Of a stretch of DNA of 64,000 nucleotides, positions 34,218 to 43,618 are shown one piece after another (within the stretch, counting starts at the first letter, position 1; the number at the start of each line of letters is the position of its first letter). The stretch lies in assembly GCF_028291745.1 (NCBI RefSeq), contig NZ_JAQGNQ010000083.1:1-64000 (forward strand), read 5' to 3'. The DNA comes from Ramlibacter sp. GTDB taxonomy: Bacteria; Pseudomonadota; Gammaproteobacteria; Burkholderiales; Burkholderiaceae_C. Both the position numbers and the translations under genes were made by a program. The notes beneath the pieces are model-generated. The model did not search any database. It saw only the letters and a program-made list of their open reading frames with translations, and was not told where the DNA came from.

Positions 34218-34916
34218 TTGCATGGCATACCGGATGCTGCGCTCGTCGTTGAAGAGCGCTCCCGCACGGCCCGCGCAAGCGCGAAAGTGTCGGCATCGCA
34301 GGCCGGATATGCTTTTGTTTTTGACGAGCGGGAGACCAACATCGAGTCCGAATACGAAGTGCCAGGGCCGCACGAACGTGAGGTCGAGGCCGCCATTGAA
34401 AAGGAGGGTGGGGGCCTGAGTCAGAGGATTGCGCTCATGACGGCAGTGCTCGCGACCATAGGTGCGCTCATCAGCTACCAGAGTGGGAGCGCCCAGAACG
34501 AAGCGATGTTTCTGAAGAACCAAAGCATCCTCAAGCAAGCCCAGGCGAGCGACCAGTGGGCGTTCTACCAGGCGAAGTCGGTCAAGGGCCACGTGGACGA
34601 GGCAACGGCTGCGCTTTCCAACGATCCTGCAGTCAAGGCTCATTTCCGCTCCGAGAGTGCAAAGGAAGATGCGGGCAAGGCCGAGGTCCAGACCGAAGCC
34701 CGAAAGCTCGAGGCGGAGTCGCGCAAGCTCGGTGAGGAATCCGAAGCAAAGCTGCGGCCCCATGAGCGCCTCGCATTGGCCTTGACCTTCGTTCAGATCG
34801 CGATTGCATTGGCTGCCATCACGGTGCTCACTCGGCGCAAATGGTTGCTTTGGGCGTCGGTGGCCTCGGCAGCCGGTGGAATCGGCATCGCGGTTTCGGC
34901 GTTCGCGCTGCACTGA
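34218..34916 (+). CDS. DUF4337-like membrane protein
   Basis: Up to 232 residues. The family part starts about residue 45 (EYEVPGPHEREVEAAIEKEG). It has TM1 RIALMTAVLATIGALISYQS, a long amphipathic helical section (NEAMFLKNQSILKQAQASDQ ... EARKLEAESRKLGEESEAKL) and two C-terminal helices (LALALTFVQIAIALAAITVL; LLWASVASAAGGIGIAVSAF). This is the layout of DUF4337 proteins, whose function is unknown. The first 40 residues are unlike the family, and no good start is seen nearer, so the true 5' end is uncertain. Confidence 0.65.
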   Translation: MHGIPDAALVVEERSRTARASAKVSASQAGYAFVFDERETNIESEYEVPGPHEREVEAAIEKEGGGLSQRIALMTAVLATIGALISYQSGSAQNEAMFLKNQSILKQAQASDQWAFYQAKSVKGHVDEATAALSNDPAVKAHFRSESAKEDAGKAEVQTEARKLEAESRKLGEESEAKLRPHERLALALTFVQIAIALAAITVLTRRKWLLWASVASAAGGIGIAVSAFALH

Positions 34917-35132
34917 AGGCACGAGAACGGTCGGGCCATCCTGTGGGCGAGCGGCCAAGAGGCGGCCGGGATCTGAAGCGTTCGGGATTGCGTCGTTGAT
35001 GGCCAGCTCTGCGCGCCTCGCGCGTAAGCAGTGTCACCGAGTTCCTACGTCGGCCGCATACGTCCGAGTACACGGCGTGCAGAAAGGCGAGGGCAGGATG
35101 ACTTCACCCCAACCTACAGTGGTCGCAATCCC

Positions 35133-35543
35133 ATGAACGTCCGCCTCGCATTCGCCATCGCAGGGCTGGTGAGCACCTGTGCTTATTCGCAAACCTCGCA
35201 AACTCCCGCTGCGGTCAACTCCAGCGCGAACACGAGCAGTGCCACCGCGCAAGCCGCCTGCAGCGACGGAACAGCCGCCACGAGCAAGTCACTGCGGCAT
35301 GCCTGTCGCGGTCATGGTGGCATCGCCAAGAGCGCATCGACGATGGGAGCTGCTCCTGCGCCCGCTTCGACGTCGCCTGCCGCAAGCAGCGTCGGCAAGG
35401 TGTGGGCGAACGAGCGGAGCAAGGTCTACCACTGCCCTGGTGACCCGTATTACGGCAAGACCAAGAAGGGCGAGTACATGTCGGAAGCCGATGCGAAGAG
35501 CAAAGGCTTCCATGCTGATCACGGCAAGGTTTGCACGTCGTAG
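35133..35543 (+). CDS. Exported protein with DUF3761-like motif
   Basis: 136 residues from ATG 35133. The signal peptide MNVRLAFAIAGLVSTCAYSQ is followed by a Ser/Thr/Ala linker. ACSDGTAATSKSLRHACRGH plus GG is the Cys-containing DUF3761 motif. The C-terminal part VYHCPGDPYYGKTKKGEYMS, then GFHADHGKVC, is a small repeated domain common in Burkholderiales secreted proteins. Two Cys pairs could form disulfides or bind metal. Function unknown. Confidence 0.72.
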   Translation: MNVRLAFAIAGLVSTCAYSQTSQTPAAVNSSANTSSATAQAACSDGTAATSKSLRHACRGHGGIAKSASTMGAAPAPASTSPAASSVGKVWANERSKVYHCPGDPYYGKTKKGEYMSEADAKSKGFHADHGKVCTS

Positions 35544-35666
35544 GCAGCGTCGGCCCGTCCTGGATGCGGGCTGACGCGGGCGCGCCGCTTGTTAGAAAGC
35601 TGAAATCCGCATCCTGTAGATTGGCTGCGGCACGCGGGCATTGACAGCACGCGCTTGGATATTGGC

Positions 35667-35999
35667 ATGCATCACCTTCAGATCGTCATCCTGGCTTTCG
35701 TCCAGGGCCTCGCCGAACTTCTCCCGGTTTCCAGCTCTGCCCACGTCATCATGGTGGAGAGGTGGATGGGGCTGGACGCCACCTCTGCGGAGATGACGTT
35801 CTTGCTCGTCATGCTTCACACCGGCACGATGTTTGCCGTCATTGCATGCTTCCGGTCGTCCTGGCGGGTCAGCTTCTTCCGCTCCGCCGCGGCCTTCCGG
35901 CAAGCCGCTGCGCGCAGCATCGGTGCGACCGCTGTCACCGGCGTCGTCGGACTGGCGCTCCTGGAAGTGCTGAAGCGCGCCGCCGGTGGTCGCACGTGA
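35667..35999 (+). pseudogene. uppP: Undecaprenyl-diphosphatase UppP (BacA), N-terminal fragment
   Basis: ATG 35667 starts MHHLQIVILAFVQGLAELLP, with the family motif continuing VSSSAHVIMVE, and then FLLVMLHTGTMFAVIACFRS. About 110 of the usual ~270 residues remain; the frame stops at 35997-35999 and the second active-site motif is absent. Bases after the stop encode, in another frame, a different protein-like end (LLKADNLYRSATGLHLFLCL to a stop about 36102). The enzyme normally recycles the undecaprenyl carrier; this copy cannot, and an intact one must exist elsewhere. Confidence 0.7.
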
Positions 36000-36147
36000 G
36001 GCCTGGCGCTTGCTCAAGGCCGACAACCTGTACCGCAGTGCCACGGGGCTGCATCTTTTCCTGTGCCTGGGGGCCGCTTCGGTGTGCTGGGTCTTTGGCT
36101 GATCGCCCCGTGCATGCAGGCAGGACGGCCGCAAGACAGACCGCCCC

Positions 36148-37701
36148 GTGAGCCAGGTTCAACTTCAGGCCGTGACCGGTCGCAACACGCACCAGGTGCA
36201 GCTTGCGGGCGTCGCAGTCGCACTCGCCTTCGCCTTCGCCTACGCGTGCTGGTGGGCCGCCGGGCTGGCCCACGGGTATGGAGCGCCGCCGCTGGACAGC
36301 GCCGAACAGCTGGTCTGGTCCTATTCGCTGGAGGCGAGCTATTGGAAGCACCCACCGCTGCCGTCCTGGATCATGCATGGCCTGACTCAGGTGTTCGGGC
36401 CCTCGGTCGCACTCCCTTTCTTTGCCGCCGAGATCTCGGCAGCACTTGCGCTGGCGCTGCTCTGGCGCCTGGGCGCGGAGATTTTCGGCCCAGGGCGCTC
36501 GTTGCTTGCCGCGGCGCTGACCGCGCTGGTGGGCTATCACAGCTGGCAGGCCGAGTCGTACAACCACAATTCCGCGCTGCTTCCCTTTCAGGCGGCCGTG
36601 ACGCTGTTCTTCTATCTCGCCGTGCGTCGCGGGTACTGGCACCTGTGGCTGCTCACGGGCGTTTGTGCCGGGTTGGCGATGCTCGTGAAATACGCCGCGC
36701 TGTTTCCCTTGTGCGGGCTGCTGATCTACCTGGCGTTGGATCGGCAAGCCCGCAACCGCAGGACTGCCAGCGGCTTGGCATTGGCAGCGGCTGCGGCGGC
36801 ATCGGTTTTCGCTCCCCACGTGGTGTGGCTGCAGCTGCATGACTATTCGACGCTGCACTACGCGAGTTCGGTGGCGCAGCCGCTCTCCGGCTTTCGCGCA
36901 TGGGCTGCAAACCTCGGCGAATTCGGCGAGGCGCAGCTGCTGACCCTCATGCCGCTGCTCATGGTGGTGGCGTGGATGGCTTGGTCACTGCGAGGACCAG
37001 CGCGCGAAGCGGGCGCCGTCGCCTCAGCGTCGGATCGCCGGTTCCTGTGGACGGCGGGGCTGGCGCCGCTCCTGCTCGTTGTCCTCAGCGGGACCGTGGC
37101 ACGTTGCGAGATCCTTCCCCGCTGGGGATACAACGTCTTTCTGCTGGCTGGGTGGCTGGCTCTCGACGCGCTGCGCTGGCCTGCGGACCGCATAGTCCCG
37201 GCGCTGCGCGTGTGCGTCGGTTTCAACCTTGTCTTGTGGACCGCCATGGCGATCCTGGTTCCCGAGTTGAAGGAGGCGATCGGCTGGCAGGGCCGCTCGA
37301 ACTTTCCGGGGCGCGAGCTTGCCACGCTCGTCCAGGAGACCTGGAGCGGGCATGCGAGGCAGCCGTTACGGATCGTGATTTCCGACACCTGGCTGGGTGG
37401 CACGATAGCGGCTTATCGGCCTCTTCCCCTGGCGGTGCTGGCAGACGGAGACCCCGCACGCGCGGCGTGGGTCAGCGAGGCCGATGTGCGCGCCTGTGGG
37501 GCAGTCGTGGTGCTGGACCGCACGGGCGGCTCCAGTCTTCCCCAGCCCACCGTGAGCCGCTGGCTCGTACTCTCGGACGTGCATGGAGAATGGCAGCTGC
37601 CGTGGGCTCCTTCGCGCGGTCTGCGGCATCCATGGGGCCTGACGACCCGGATTGCATGGGGGGTGATCGAGCCGCGCGACCCTGGTGACTGCAGGCTTTA
37701 G
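36148..37701 (+). CDS. GT39/PMT-like membrane glycosyltransferase
   Basis: 517 residues from GTG 36148. It has about ten to eleven membrane helices and a C-terminal soluble part of about 110 residues. The first periplasmic loop PPLDSAEQLVWSYSLEASYW plus KHPPLPSW carries the acidic pair and the His/Pro motif typical of ArnT/PMT-type enzymes that use polyprenyl-phosphate sugars. AMLVKYAALFPL and LPRWGYNVFLLAGWL mark later conserved helices. It would move a sugar onto lipid A, a glycan or a protein on the periplasmic side; the acceptor is unknown. The neighbouring uppP fragment would fit a former lipid-carrier gene group. Confidence 0.78.
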   Translation: MSQVQLQAVTGRNTHQVQLAGVAVALAFAFAYACWWAAGLAHGYGAPPLDSAEQLVWSYSLEASYWKHPPLPSWIMHGLTQVFGPSVALPFFAAEISAALALALLWRLGAEIFGPGRSLLAAALTALVGYHSWQAESYNHNSALLPFQAAVTLFFYLAVRRGYWHLWLLTGVCAGLAMLVKYAALFPLCGLLIYLALDRQARNRRTASGLALAAAAAASVFAPHVVWLQLHDYSTLHYASSVAQPLSGFRAWAANLGEFGEAQLLTLMPLLMVVAWMAWSLRGPAREAGAVASASDRRFLWTAGLAPLLLVVLSGTVARCEILPRWGYNVFLLAGWLALDALRWPADRIVPALRVCVGFNLVLWTAMAILVPELKEAIGWQGRSNFPGRELATLVQETWSGHARQPLRIVISDTWLGGTIAAYRPLPLAVLADGDPARAAWVSEADVRACGAVVVLDRTGGSSLPQPTVSRWLVLSDVHGEWQLPWAPSRGLRHPWGLTTRIAWGVIEPRDPGDCRL

Positions 37702-37836
37702 GCGCCGCCTGGCAGCAGGTTCGACTTGCAGGTCGCCGCCGCCCCGTGTGCGTGGCCCACGCGGGGCGCGAGCAAGCCCGCAAGGGCGCGGAGCCGAAAC
37801 CGCCCGATGGGGGATGCGGCAGAAAACGTGGACGGG

Positions 37837-37911
37837 TTAAGCAGCGAGTCCGAGGTTCCTGCGGTGCTCGATGGGACTGCGGAAGCCCAGCGAGATCTTG
37901 ATCCGCGCCTC
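37837..37911 (-). pseudogene. IS3-family transposase, last 24 residues
   Basis: The minus strand reads EARIKISLGFRSPIEHRRNL then GLAA and TAA at 37837-37839. This is the typical end of IS150-group OrfB proteins (RIK..LG..SPIEYRR.LGL). Nothing upstream continues the family, so it is a tiny relic of an element deleted from here. Confidence 0.55.
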
Positions 37912-38117
37912 TGTACCAGCGGCATTGAACTGGGCTTCTTTTCGCGCTGGAACTCGGCCGCGGCCTGGTTCACCGCCACCCGGAACAGCGGTGTTCGCAT
38001 GATGGCGCGGCCGCACCGCGGCGGGCCGGCGGCGCGCCTTGCCCATTGCGGAATCTTGCTGGAATTTGTCGGCTCGACCGGCCGGCCGCCTGCCGGCGCC
38101 ACGCTCGGCAGGCACCG

Positions 38118-38298
38118 CCATCCTCTGCGCCTTCTTCGCAACCCGCAGGAGGAGTACCGCGTCATGTTTGCGTTCATCAAGGAGGGCCTGGCGCGCGGCG
38201 ACCGCAGCTTGCAGATCGTCGAGCCCGCGCTGCGCGCCGATTGCCGGCAGCAGCCGCGCGCGGCCGGCGTCGACGTGATCCTGGGCGGCAGCCGCTGA
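38118..38298 (+). pseudogene. MEDS (DcmR sensory) domain fragment
   Basis: NPQEEYRVMFAFIKEGLARG, then DRSLQIVEPALRADCRQQPR and AAGVDVILGG, matches the MEDS domain found in DcmR and KaiC-like or histidine kinase proteins. A preceding CAFF lies one frame away, so there is a frameshift near 38125. The stop at 38296-38298 comes before any output domain. A dead fragment. Confidence 0.6.
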
Positions 38299-38362
38299 GC
38301 GGCGGGCCCACGTGCCGGCTGGCAGAATGCTCGCTCGTTCCCCGCTTTCCCGGAGGCCGCCC

Positions 38363-38925
<563 letters not shown>

Positions 38926-38929
<4 letters not shown>

Positions 38930-39948
38930 ACCCGTTCACCTTCGTCAGCGCAAGAGACGTTCCCGCGGCGCTCGCGCAGCTTGGGGAGGGGACCCTCTTC
39001 ATCGCCGGCGGCACCAACCTCATCGACCTGATGAAGGTGAACGTGCTGCGGCCGGCGCGGCTGGTCGACATCAACGGGCTCGGGCTCGATGCGATCGAGC
39101 GCACGTCCGACGGCGGCCTGCGGCTCGGCGCGCTGACCCGCAACGCGGCCACGGCGTACCACCCGCTGGTGCGCGAGCACTACCCGCTGCTCGCCAGCGC
39201 CATCCTGGCCGGCGCCTCGGGGCAGATCCGCAACATGGCCAGCAACGGCGGCAACCTGCTGCAACGCACCCGCTGCTGCTACTTCTACGACACCGCCACG
39301 CCTTGCAACAAGCGCGAGCCGGGTGCGGGCTGCTCGGCCATCGGCGGGCTGGCGCGACAGCATGCGATCCTGGGCGCGAGCGCGCATTGCATTGCCACCC
39401 ATCCATCGGATATGTGCGTGGCGCTGGCCGCGCTGGAGGCAACGGTGCAGGTCGCTTCCGCGCGCGGCGAACGCGCCATCCCCTTCGCCGACTTCCACCG
39501 CTTGCCCGGCGACCGGCCGGACATCGACACGACGCTGGCGCAGGACGAGTTGATCATCGCGCTCACGCTGCCCCCGGCGGACGGCTTCCGCGGCCACAGC
39601 GTCTACCTCAAGCTGCGCGAGCGCCTGTCCTATGCCTTCGCGCTGGTCTCGGTGGCGGCGGCACTGGACCTGGACGGCGGCATCATCCGCGGCGCGCGCC
39701 TGGTCCTGGGCGGCGTGGCGCACAAGCCCTGGCGCGATCCGGCGGCCGAAGCCCTGCTGGTCGGCCAGCCGGCGAGCGATGCATCGTTCGCCCGCTCCGC
39801 CGACGCCCTGCTGCAGGGCGCCGTGCCGCAGGGCGCCGGTGAGGGCTGCAACGCCTTCAAGATCCCGCTGGCCCGCCGAGCCATCGTCCGTGCGCTGGCG
39901 GTGGCCACGGCCGGCACGGTGACCAACCTCGGCGACGACGGACGATGA
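38926..39948 (+). CDS. paoB: Aldehyde oxidoreductase FAD subunit (PaoB-like)
   Basis: 340 residues of the FAD-binding CO-dehydrogenase/xanthine-dehydrogenase medium subunit: LFIAGGTNLIDLMK and SGQIRNMASNGGNLLQRTRC contact FAD. The insert RCCYFYDTATPCNKREPGAG followed by CSAIGG carries Cys residues that in PaoB bind an extra [4Fe-4S] cluster. A CO_deh_flav_C domain closes the protein. It overlaps both neighbours (ATGA at 38926 and 39945). Works with PaoA and PaoC in oxidising aromatic or other aldehydes to acids, a detoxification role in E. coli. Confidence 0.88.
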
Positions 39949-42221
39949 GCGACCACCTCCACGAACTGCAGCCGGTCGCTCCCTTGGGGGAGGGCTATGT
40001 CACCACGGGCGACGCCGTCCCGCGCATCGACGGCCGCGCAAAGGTGACCGGCCAGGCGCGCTATGCCGCCGAGATCGCCGTCGACGGTCTCGTGCATGGC
40101 GCGGTGGTCAATGCCGCCATCGCCCGCGGACGCATCGTGGCCGTGCACGATCAGGAGGCGCGCGCCGTGCCCGGTGTGCTGGACGTGCTGTGGCACGGCC
40201 ACCGGCCCGAGGCGCCGCAGCTCGCACACTACTTCGAGACGGGCGAGGACTTCTCCACCGTGCCGGTCAAGCCGCTGGTGGGCGACAGGGTGCACTACGC
40301 CGGCCAGCCAGTGGTGCTGGTGCTGGCGCAGCGCTGGGAAGCGGCGCGCTACGCGGCGGGCCTGGTGCGCATCGACTACGAGGTGGAGGCGCATGAGACC
40401 GACCTGCTGCGCCACCGCGCCGACAGCCGCGCACCCAGGGAACTCGACGAAGACACGGCGCCGCCGAAGCCGCGCGGCGATGCCGATGCGGCCTTCGCCG
40501 CGGCGCCCTTCAAGATCGACGCCGAGTTCCACCAGGGCGCGGAGCACCACAACCCGATGGAGCTGCACGCCAGCACGGTGATCTTCGAGGAAGGTGGCAG
40601 GCTCACCATCCACGACAAGAACCAGGGCGGGTACGGCACCCGCAGGCGCTTGGCGAAGGTGTTCGGCCTGGACGAAAGCCAGCTCACCCTGCTGAACACC
40701 TTCGTGGGCGGCGCCTTCGGCTCCGGGCTGCGGCCGCAGTACAACCTGCTGCTGGCCATGGTGGGCGCGCTGCACCTGCGGCGTGCGGTGCGGGTCGTGC
40801 TGACGCGCCAGCAGATGTTCACCTTCGGGCACCGGCCGGAGATCTGGCAGCGCGTGCGACTGGCCGCCGAACGCGACGGCACGCTCAAGGCGCTGATCCA
40901 CGAGGCGGTAGGTGAAACCTCGCGCGTGGACGACTACACCGAGATGGTCACCAGGTGGTCAGGCACGCTGTACCGCTGCGAGAACCTGCGCGGCGACTAC
41001 CGGGTGCTGCCGCTGGACCTGCCCACGCCGCTGGACATGCGGGCACCGGGCGCGGCCAGCGGCCTGTTCCCGCTCGAGGTCGCCATGGACGAACTCGCGC
41101 ACGCGCTCGGGATGGATCCACTGACGCTGCGCCTGCGCAATTACGCCGAGCGCGCGCCGGCCAGCGACAAGCCTTATTCCAGCAAGAAACTGCGCGAGTG
41201 CTACGCGCTGGCGGCGCAGCGCTTCGGCTGGTCGCAGCGTGACCCGAAGCCGCGCAGCATGCGCGAAGGCGACGAGCTCGTTGGCTGGGGCATGGCCAGC
41301 GGGCAGTGGATCGCCGAGCAGGAGGAAGCGCAGGCGCGGGTGGTGTTGCACACCGACGGCCACCTTGATGTGGCAACGGCGGCCAGCGACATCGGCACCG
41401 GCACGGCCACCGTGCTGGCGCAGCTCGCAGCCTCCGCGCTGGGCGTGCCGCTGCAGGACGTGCGCGTGCACATCGCCGATACCCGCCTGCCCGAGGCGCC
41501 GACGGAGGGCGGTTCTTCGCACGTCGCCAGCGTGGGCTCGGCGGTGGATGGCGCGTGCGAGAAGCTGCGCAAGAAAGTCTGGCAACTCGCGCGGGCGATA
41601 GCGGGGTCACCGCTGGCGGGCAGCAAGCTCGCGGAGGTGGAGTTCGTCGGCGGCAGGGTGCGGCTGCGCAAGTCGCCGGGCGATGCGCTGGTTCTGCATG
41701 AAGTGCTGGCGGCTTCCGGCGCCGGCCAGTTCGAGGCGCACTTCCACCTGGAGCCGGACGAGGACGAGCAGGGCCGTTACGAGCGCGCCGTGCATTCGGC
41801 GGTGTTCTGCGAGGTGCGGATCGACGAGGCGATGGGCACCGTGCGCGTCACGCGGGTGGTGAGCGCGGTCGCGGCCGGACGCATCATCAACGCGCTCACC
41901 GCGCGCAGCCAGGTGCTGGGCGGCATCGTCTGGGGGATCGGGCAGGCGCTGCACGAGGGGACCTTGATCGATCACGCGCTCGGCCGCTTCATGACCGTGG
42001 ACCTGGCCAACTACCACGTGCCGGTGAATGCGGACATCCATACGCTGGACGTCAGCTTCGTGCCGGAAGACGACCGCATCGTCAGCCGCCTGGGCGCCAA
42101 GGGCGTGGGCGAAATCGGCGCGCTGGGGGTCGCGGCCGCGATCTCCAATGCGATCTGGCACGCCACCGGGCGCAGGATCCGGACGCTGCCCATGACGCCG
42201 GAGAAGGTGATGGCGCCTTAG
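39945..42221 (+). CDS. paoC: Aldehyde oxidoreductase molybdenum subunit (PaoC-like)
   Basis: 758 residues of the xanthine oxidase large-subunit family. The N-terminal a/b hammerhead (DGRAKVTGQARYAAEI) is followed by the molybdopterin-binding parts FVGGAFGSGLRPQ, DMRAPGAASGLFPLE and GGSSHVASVGSAVD, and the catalytic base Glu in AKGVGEIGALGVAA. The cofactor is probably molybdopterin cytosine dinucleotide, which needs PaoD-like and MocA-like maturation proteins; neither is in this window. Substrate is probably a broad range of aldehydes; the pocket cannot be judged by eye. Confidence 0.88.
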   Translation: MSDHLHELQPVAPLGEGYVTTGDAVPRIDGRAKVTGQARYAAEIAVDGLVHGAVVNAAIARGRIVAVHDQEARAVPGVLDVLWHGHRPEAPQLAHYFETGEDFSTVPVKPLVGDRVHYAGQPVVLVLAQRWEAARYAAGLVRIDYEVEAHETDLLRHRADSRAPRELDEDTAPPKPRGDADAAFAAAPFKIDAEFHQGAEHHNPMELHASTVIFEEGGRLTIHDKNQGGYGTRRRLAKVFGLDESQLTLLNTFVGGAFGSGLRPQYNLLLAMVGALHLRRAVRVVLTRQQMFTFGHRPEIWQRVRLAAERDGTLKALIHEAVGETSRVDDYTEMVTRWSGTLYRCENLRGDYRVLPLDLPTPLDMRAPGAASGLFPLEVAMDELAHALGMDPLTLRLRNYAERAPASDKPYSSKKLRECYALAAQRFGWSQRDPKPRSMREGDELVGWGMASGQWIAEQEEAQARVVLHTDGHLDVATAASDIGTGTATVLAQLAASALGVPLQDVRVHIADTRLPEAPTEGGSSHVASVGSAVDGACEKLRKKVWQLARAIAGSPLAGSKLAEVEFVGGRVRLRKSPGDALVLHEVLAASGAGQFEAHFHLEPDEDEQGRYERAVHSAVFCEVRIDEAMGTVRVTRVVSAVAAGRIINALTARSQVLGGIVWGIGQALHEGTLIDHALGRFMTVDLANYHVPVNADIHTLDVSFVPEDDRIVSRLGAKGVGEIGALGVAAAISNAIWHATGRRIRTLPMTPEKVMAP

Positions 42222-42230
42222 GCTCGCCCC

Positions 42231-43277
42231 ATGCGCTCACAACCAGAAGCTCCGGCCAGCCGCATCCCCGCGGCCGATACGATCGCCCGTGCATCGGCTG
42301 CGGTCCTCGTCGGCATCGGGCTGCTGCTGGTGCTCTCGCTGCGCGTCTTCGCAGTGCTGGTCTGCGCCCTGGTGACGCACGCTGTCTACAGCCGGCTGCT
42401 CCACACGTTTCGCAGGCGGCTGCCGGCGCGATTCGCGCCTGCAGCAACCTTCGCCCTGACGCTCGTCGTCCTGGCGCTGCTCGGCGCGGCCGTCTGGCAG
42501 GCCGCCACGGTCCTGAGTGCGCCCGGCGGCGTTCCGAAATTGCTGGAGCTGCTCGCGGATGCACTGGATCGCTTGCGCGGGAACCTTCCGGCCTGGCTGT
42601 CCGATCGCATCCCGCATTCCGCCGATGATTTCACGCGCGTTGCCGGCGCATGGCTGCGCGCGCATGCCCAGAACCTGCAGCGTTGGGGACACGCCGCCTT
42701 GCGCGGCGCCGCGCACGTGCTGATCGGGCTGGTCATCGGCCTGCTCGCGGCGTTCGAGCGCAAGCCGCAGGCCGCCTCCGCCTGGGGTCGCGCCGCGGCT
42801 GCGTCGCTGCGCAACCTGGTGCACGCCTTCGGCATGGTCGTCTCCGCGCAGTTGCGGATCGCCGCAGTCAATGCGCTCTTCACCGCGATCTACCTCTTCG
42901 CAGTGCTGCCGGTGGCGGGCAGCCACCTGCCTCTTTCGGGCACGCTCGTCGCCGTGACGCTGCTCACGGGAATGCTGCCGATCGTGGGCAATCTGCTTTC
43001 CAGTGCCGCGATCGTGCTGGCTTCACTGACGGTCGGCCCCGCGGTGACGCTGGCTTCCATCGGGTTCCTGTTCGCGATCCACAAGGGCGAGTATTTCCTG
43101 AACGCGCACTTCGTCGGACATTCGACGAACGTGCCGGCGTTCTGCCTGCTCGCGACGATGGTGGCGCTCGAGGCGGCCTTCGGCGTCTCCGGCCTGATCG
43201 CAGCGCCGATCTACTGCGCCTGGGCGTTCGGTGAACTGCGGGAACTGGGCGTGCTGTCGGTCGAGCCGTCGCGCTGA
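42231..43277 (+). CDS. AI-2E family transporter
   Basis: 348 residues with about seven to eight helices in the layout of the AI-2E/PerM family: two helices, a periplasmic amphipathic stretch, then the conserved block LVHAFGMVVSAQLRIAAVNA. After it come LLTGMLPIVGNLLSSAAIVL, KGEYFLNAHFVG and the final GVSGLIAAPIYCAWAFGEL. Members export or import small molecules, from autoinducer-2 to ions; the substrate here is unknown. It begins 9 bases after paoC and may be co-transcribed, which would make it an exporter of acids formed by the oxidoreductase (speculative). Confidence 0.8.
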   Translation: MRSQPEAPASRIPAADTIARASAAVLVGIGLLLVLSLRVFAVLVCALVTHAVYSRLLHTFRRRLPARFAPAATFALTLVVLALLGAAVWQAATVLSAPGGVPKLLELLADALDRLRGNLPAWLSDRIPHSADDFTRVAGAWLRAHAQNLQRWGHAALRGAAHVLIGLVIGLLAAFERKPQAASAWGRAAAASLRNLVHAFGMVVSAQLRIAAVNALFTAIYLFAVLPVAGSHLPLSGTLVAVTLLTGMLPIVGNLLSSAAIVLASLTVGPAVTLASIGFLFAIHKGEYFLNAHFVGHSTNVPAFCLLATMVALEAAFGVSGLIAAPIYCAWAFGELRELGVLSVEPSR

Positions 43278-43618
43278 GCGCTGCCGGCCGGCCGCGAGTG
43301 TGCGGGTAAGGGCCCGCCTGCCGGCGTGCCGGTCGCATTGGAAATGGCGGCCGCAGCGCCGGCACGCTGCACGAGGCCCCGTTTCAACCGTTCGGCTTCA
43401 GGGTCACCCGATCGTCGAGGCGCATGGCGGGCGCCTGTGGTGCACGCCGAACACGGGCGCCGGCGAGAGCTTCATGCTGCCGGCGTGATGGACGGCGTTC
43501 CCACAACGGCGCTGGTGCCCGGACTACAGGATGGCTGATGCTGCCGGCCCACTGTGCTGGCCAGTCGCATCTTCGTGACTGCCCGACTCCCGTACGCAAC
43601 GTCTCCTAGCGCGACCCC
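43278..43618. other. Spacer holding a histidine-kinase tail
   Basis: 341 bases. Apart from the short kinase end (43402-43488) no gene is seen. The cio/cyd promoter should lie in the last 100 bases, but no strong consensus boxes stand out. Confidence 0.4.
43402..43488 (+). pseudogene. Sensor histidine kinase, last residues
   Basis: GHPIVEAHGGRLWCTPNTGA then GESFMLPA and TGA at 43486-43488 is the usual end of a HATPase domain (IVEAHGGRLW...G.G..F...LP). Nothing kinase-like precedes it in frame. A relic of a deleted kinase gene. Confidence 0.55.

Larger units (their letters stand above)
37702..38362. other. Debris region between glycosyltransferase and paoA
   Basis: Contains a transposase end (37837-37911) and part of a MEDS-domain gene (38118-38298), listed separately. 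The rest, including the GC-rich start, shows no recognisable gene. The pao promoter should lie in the last 60 bases. Confidence 0.45.
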
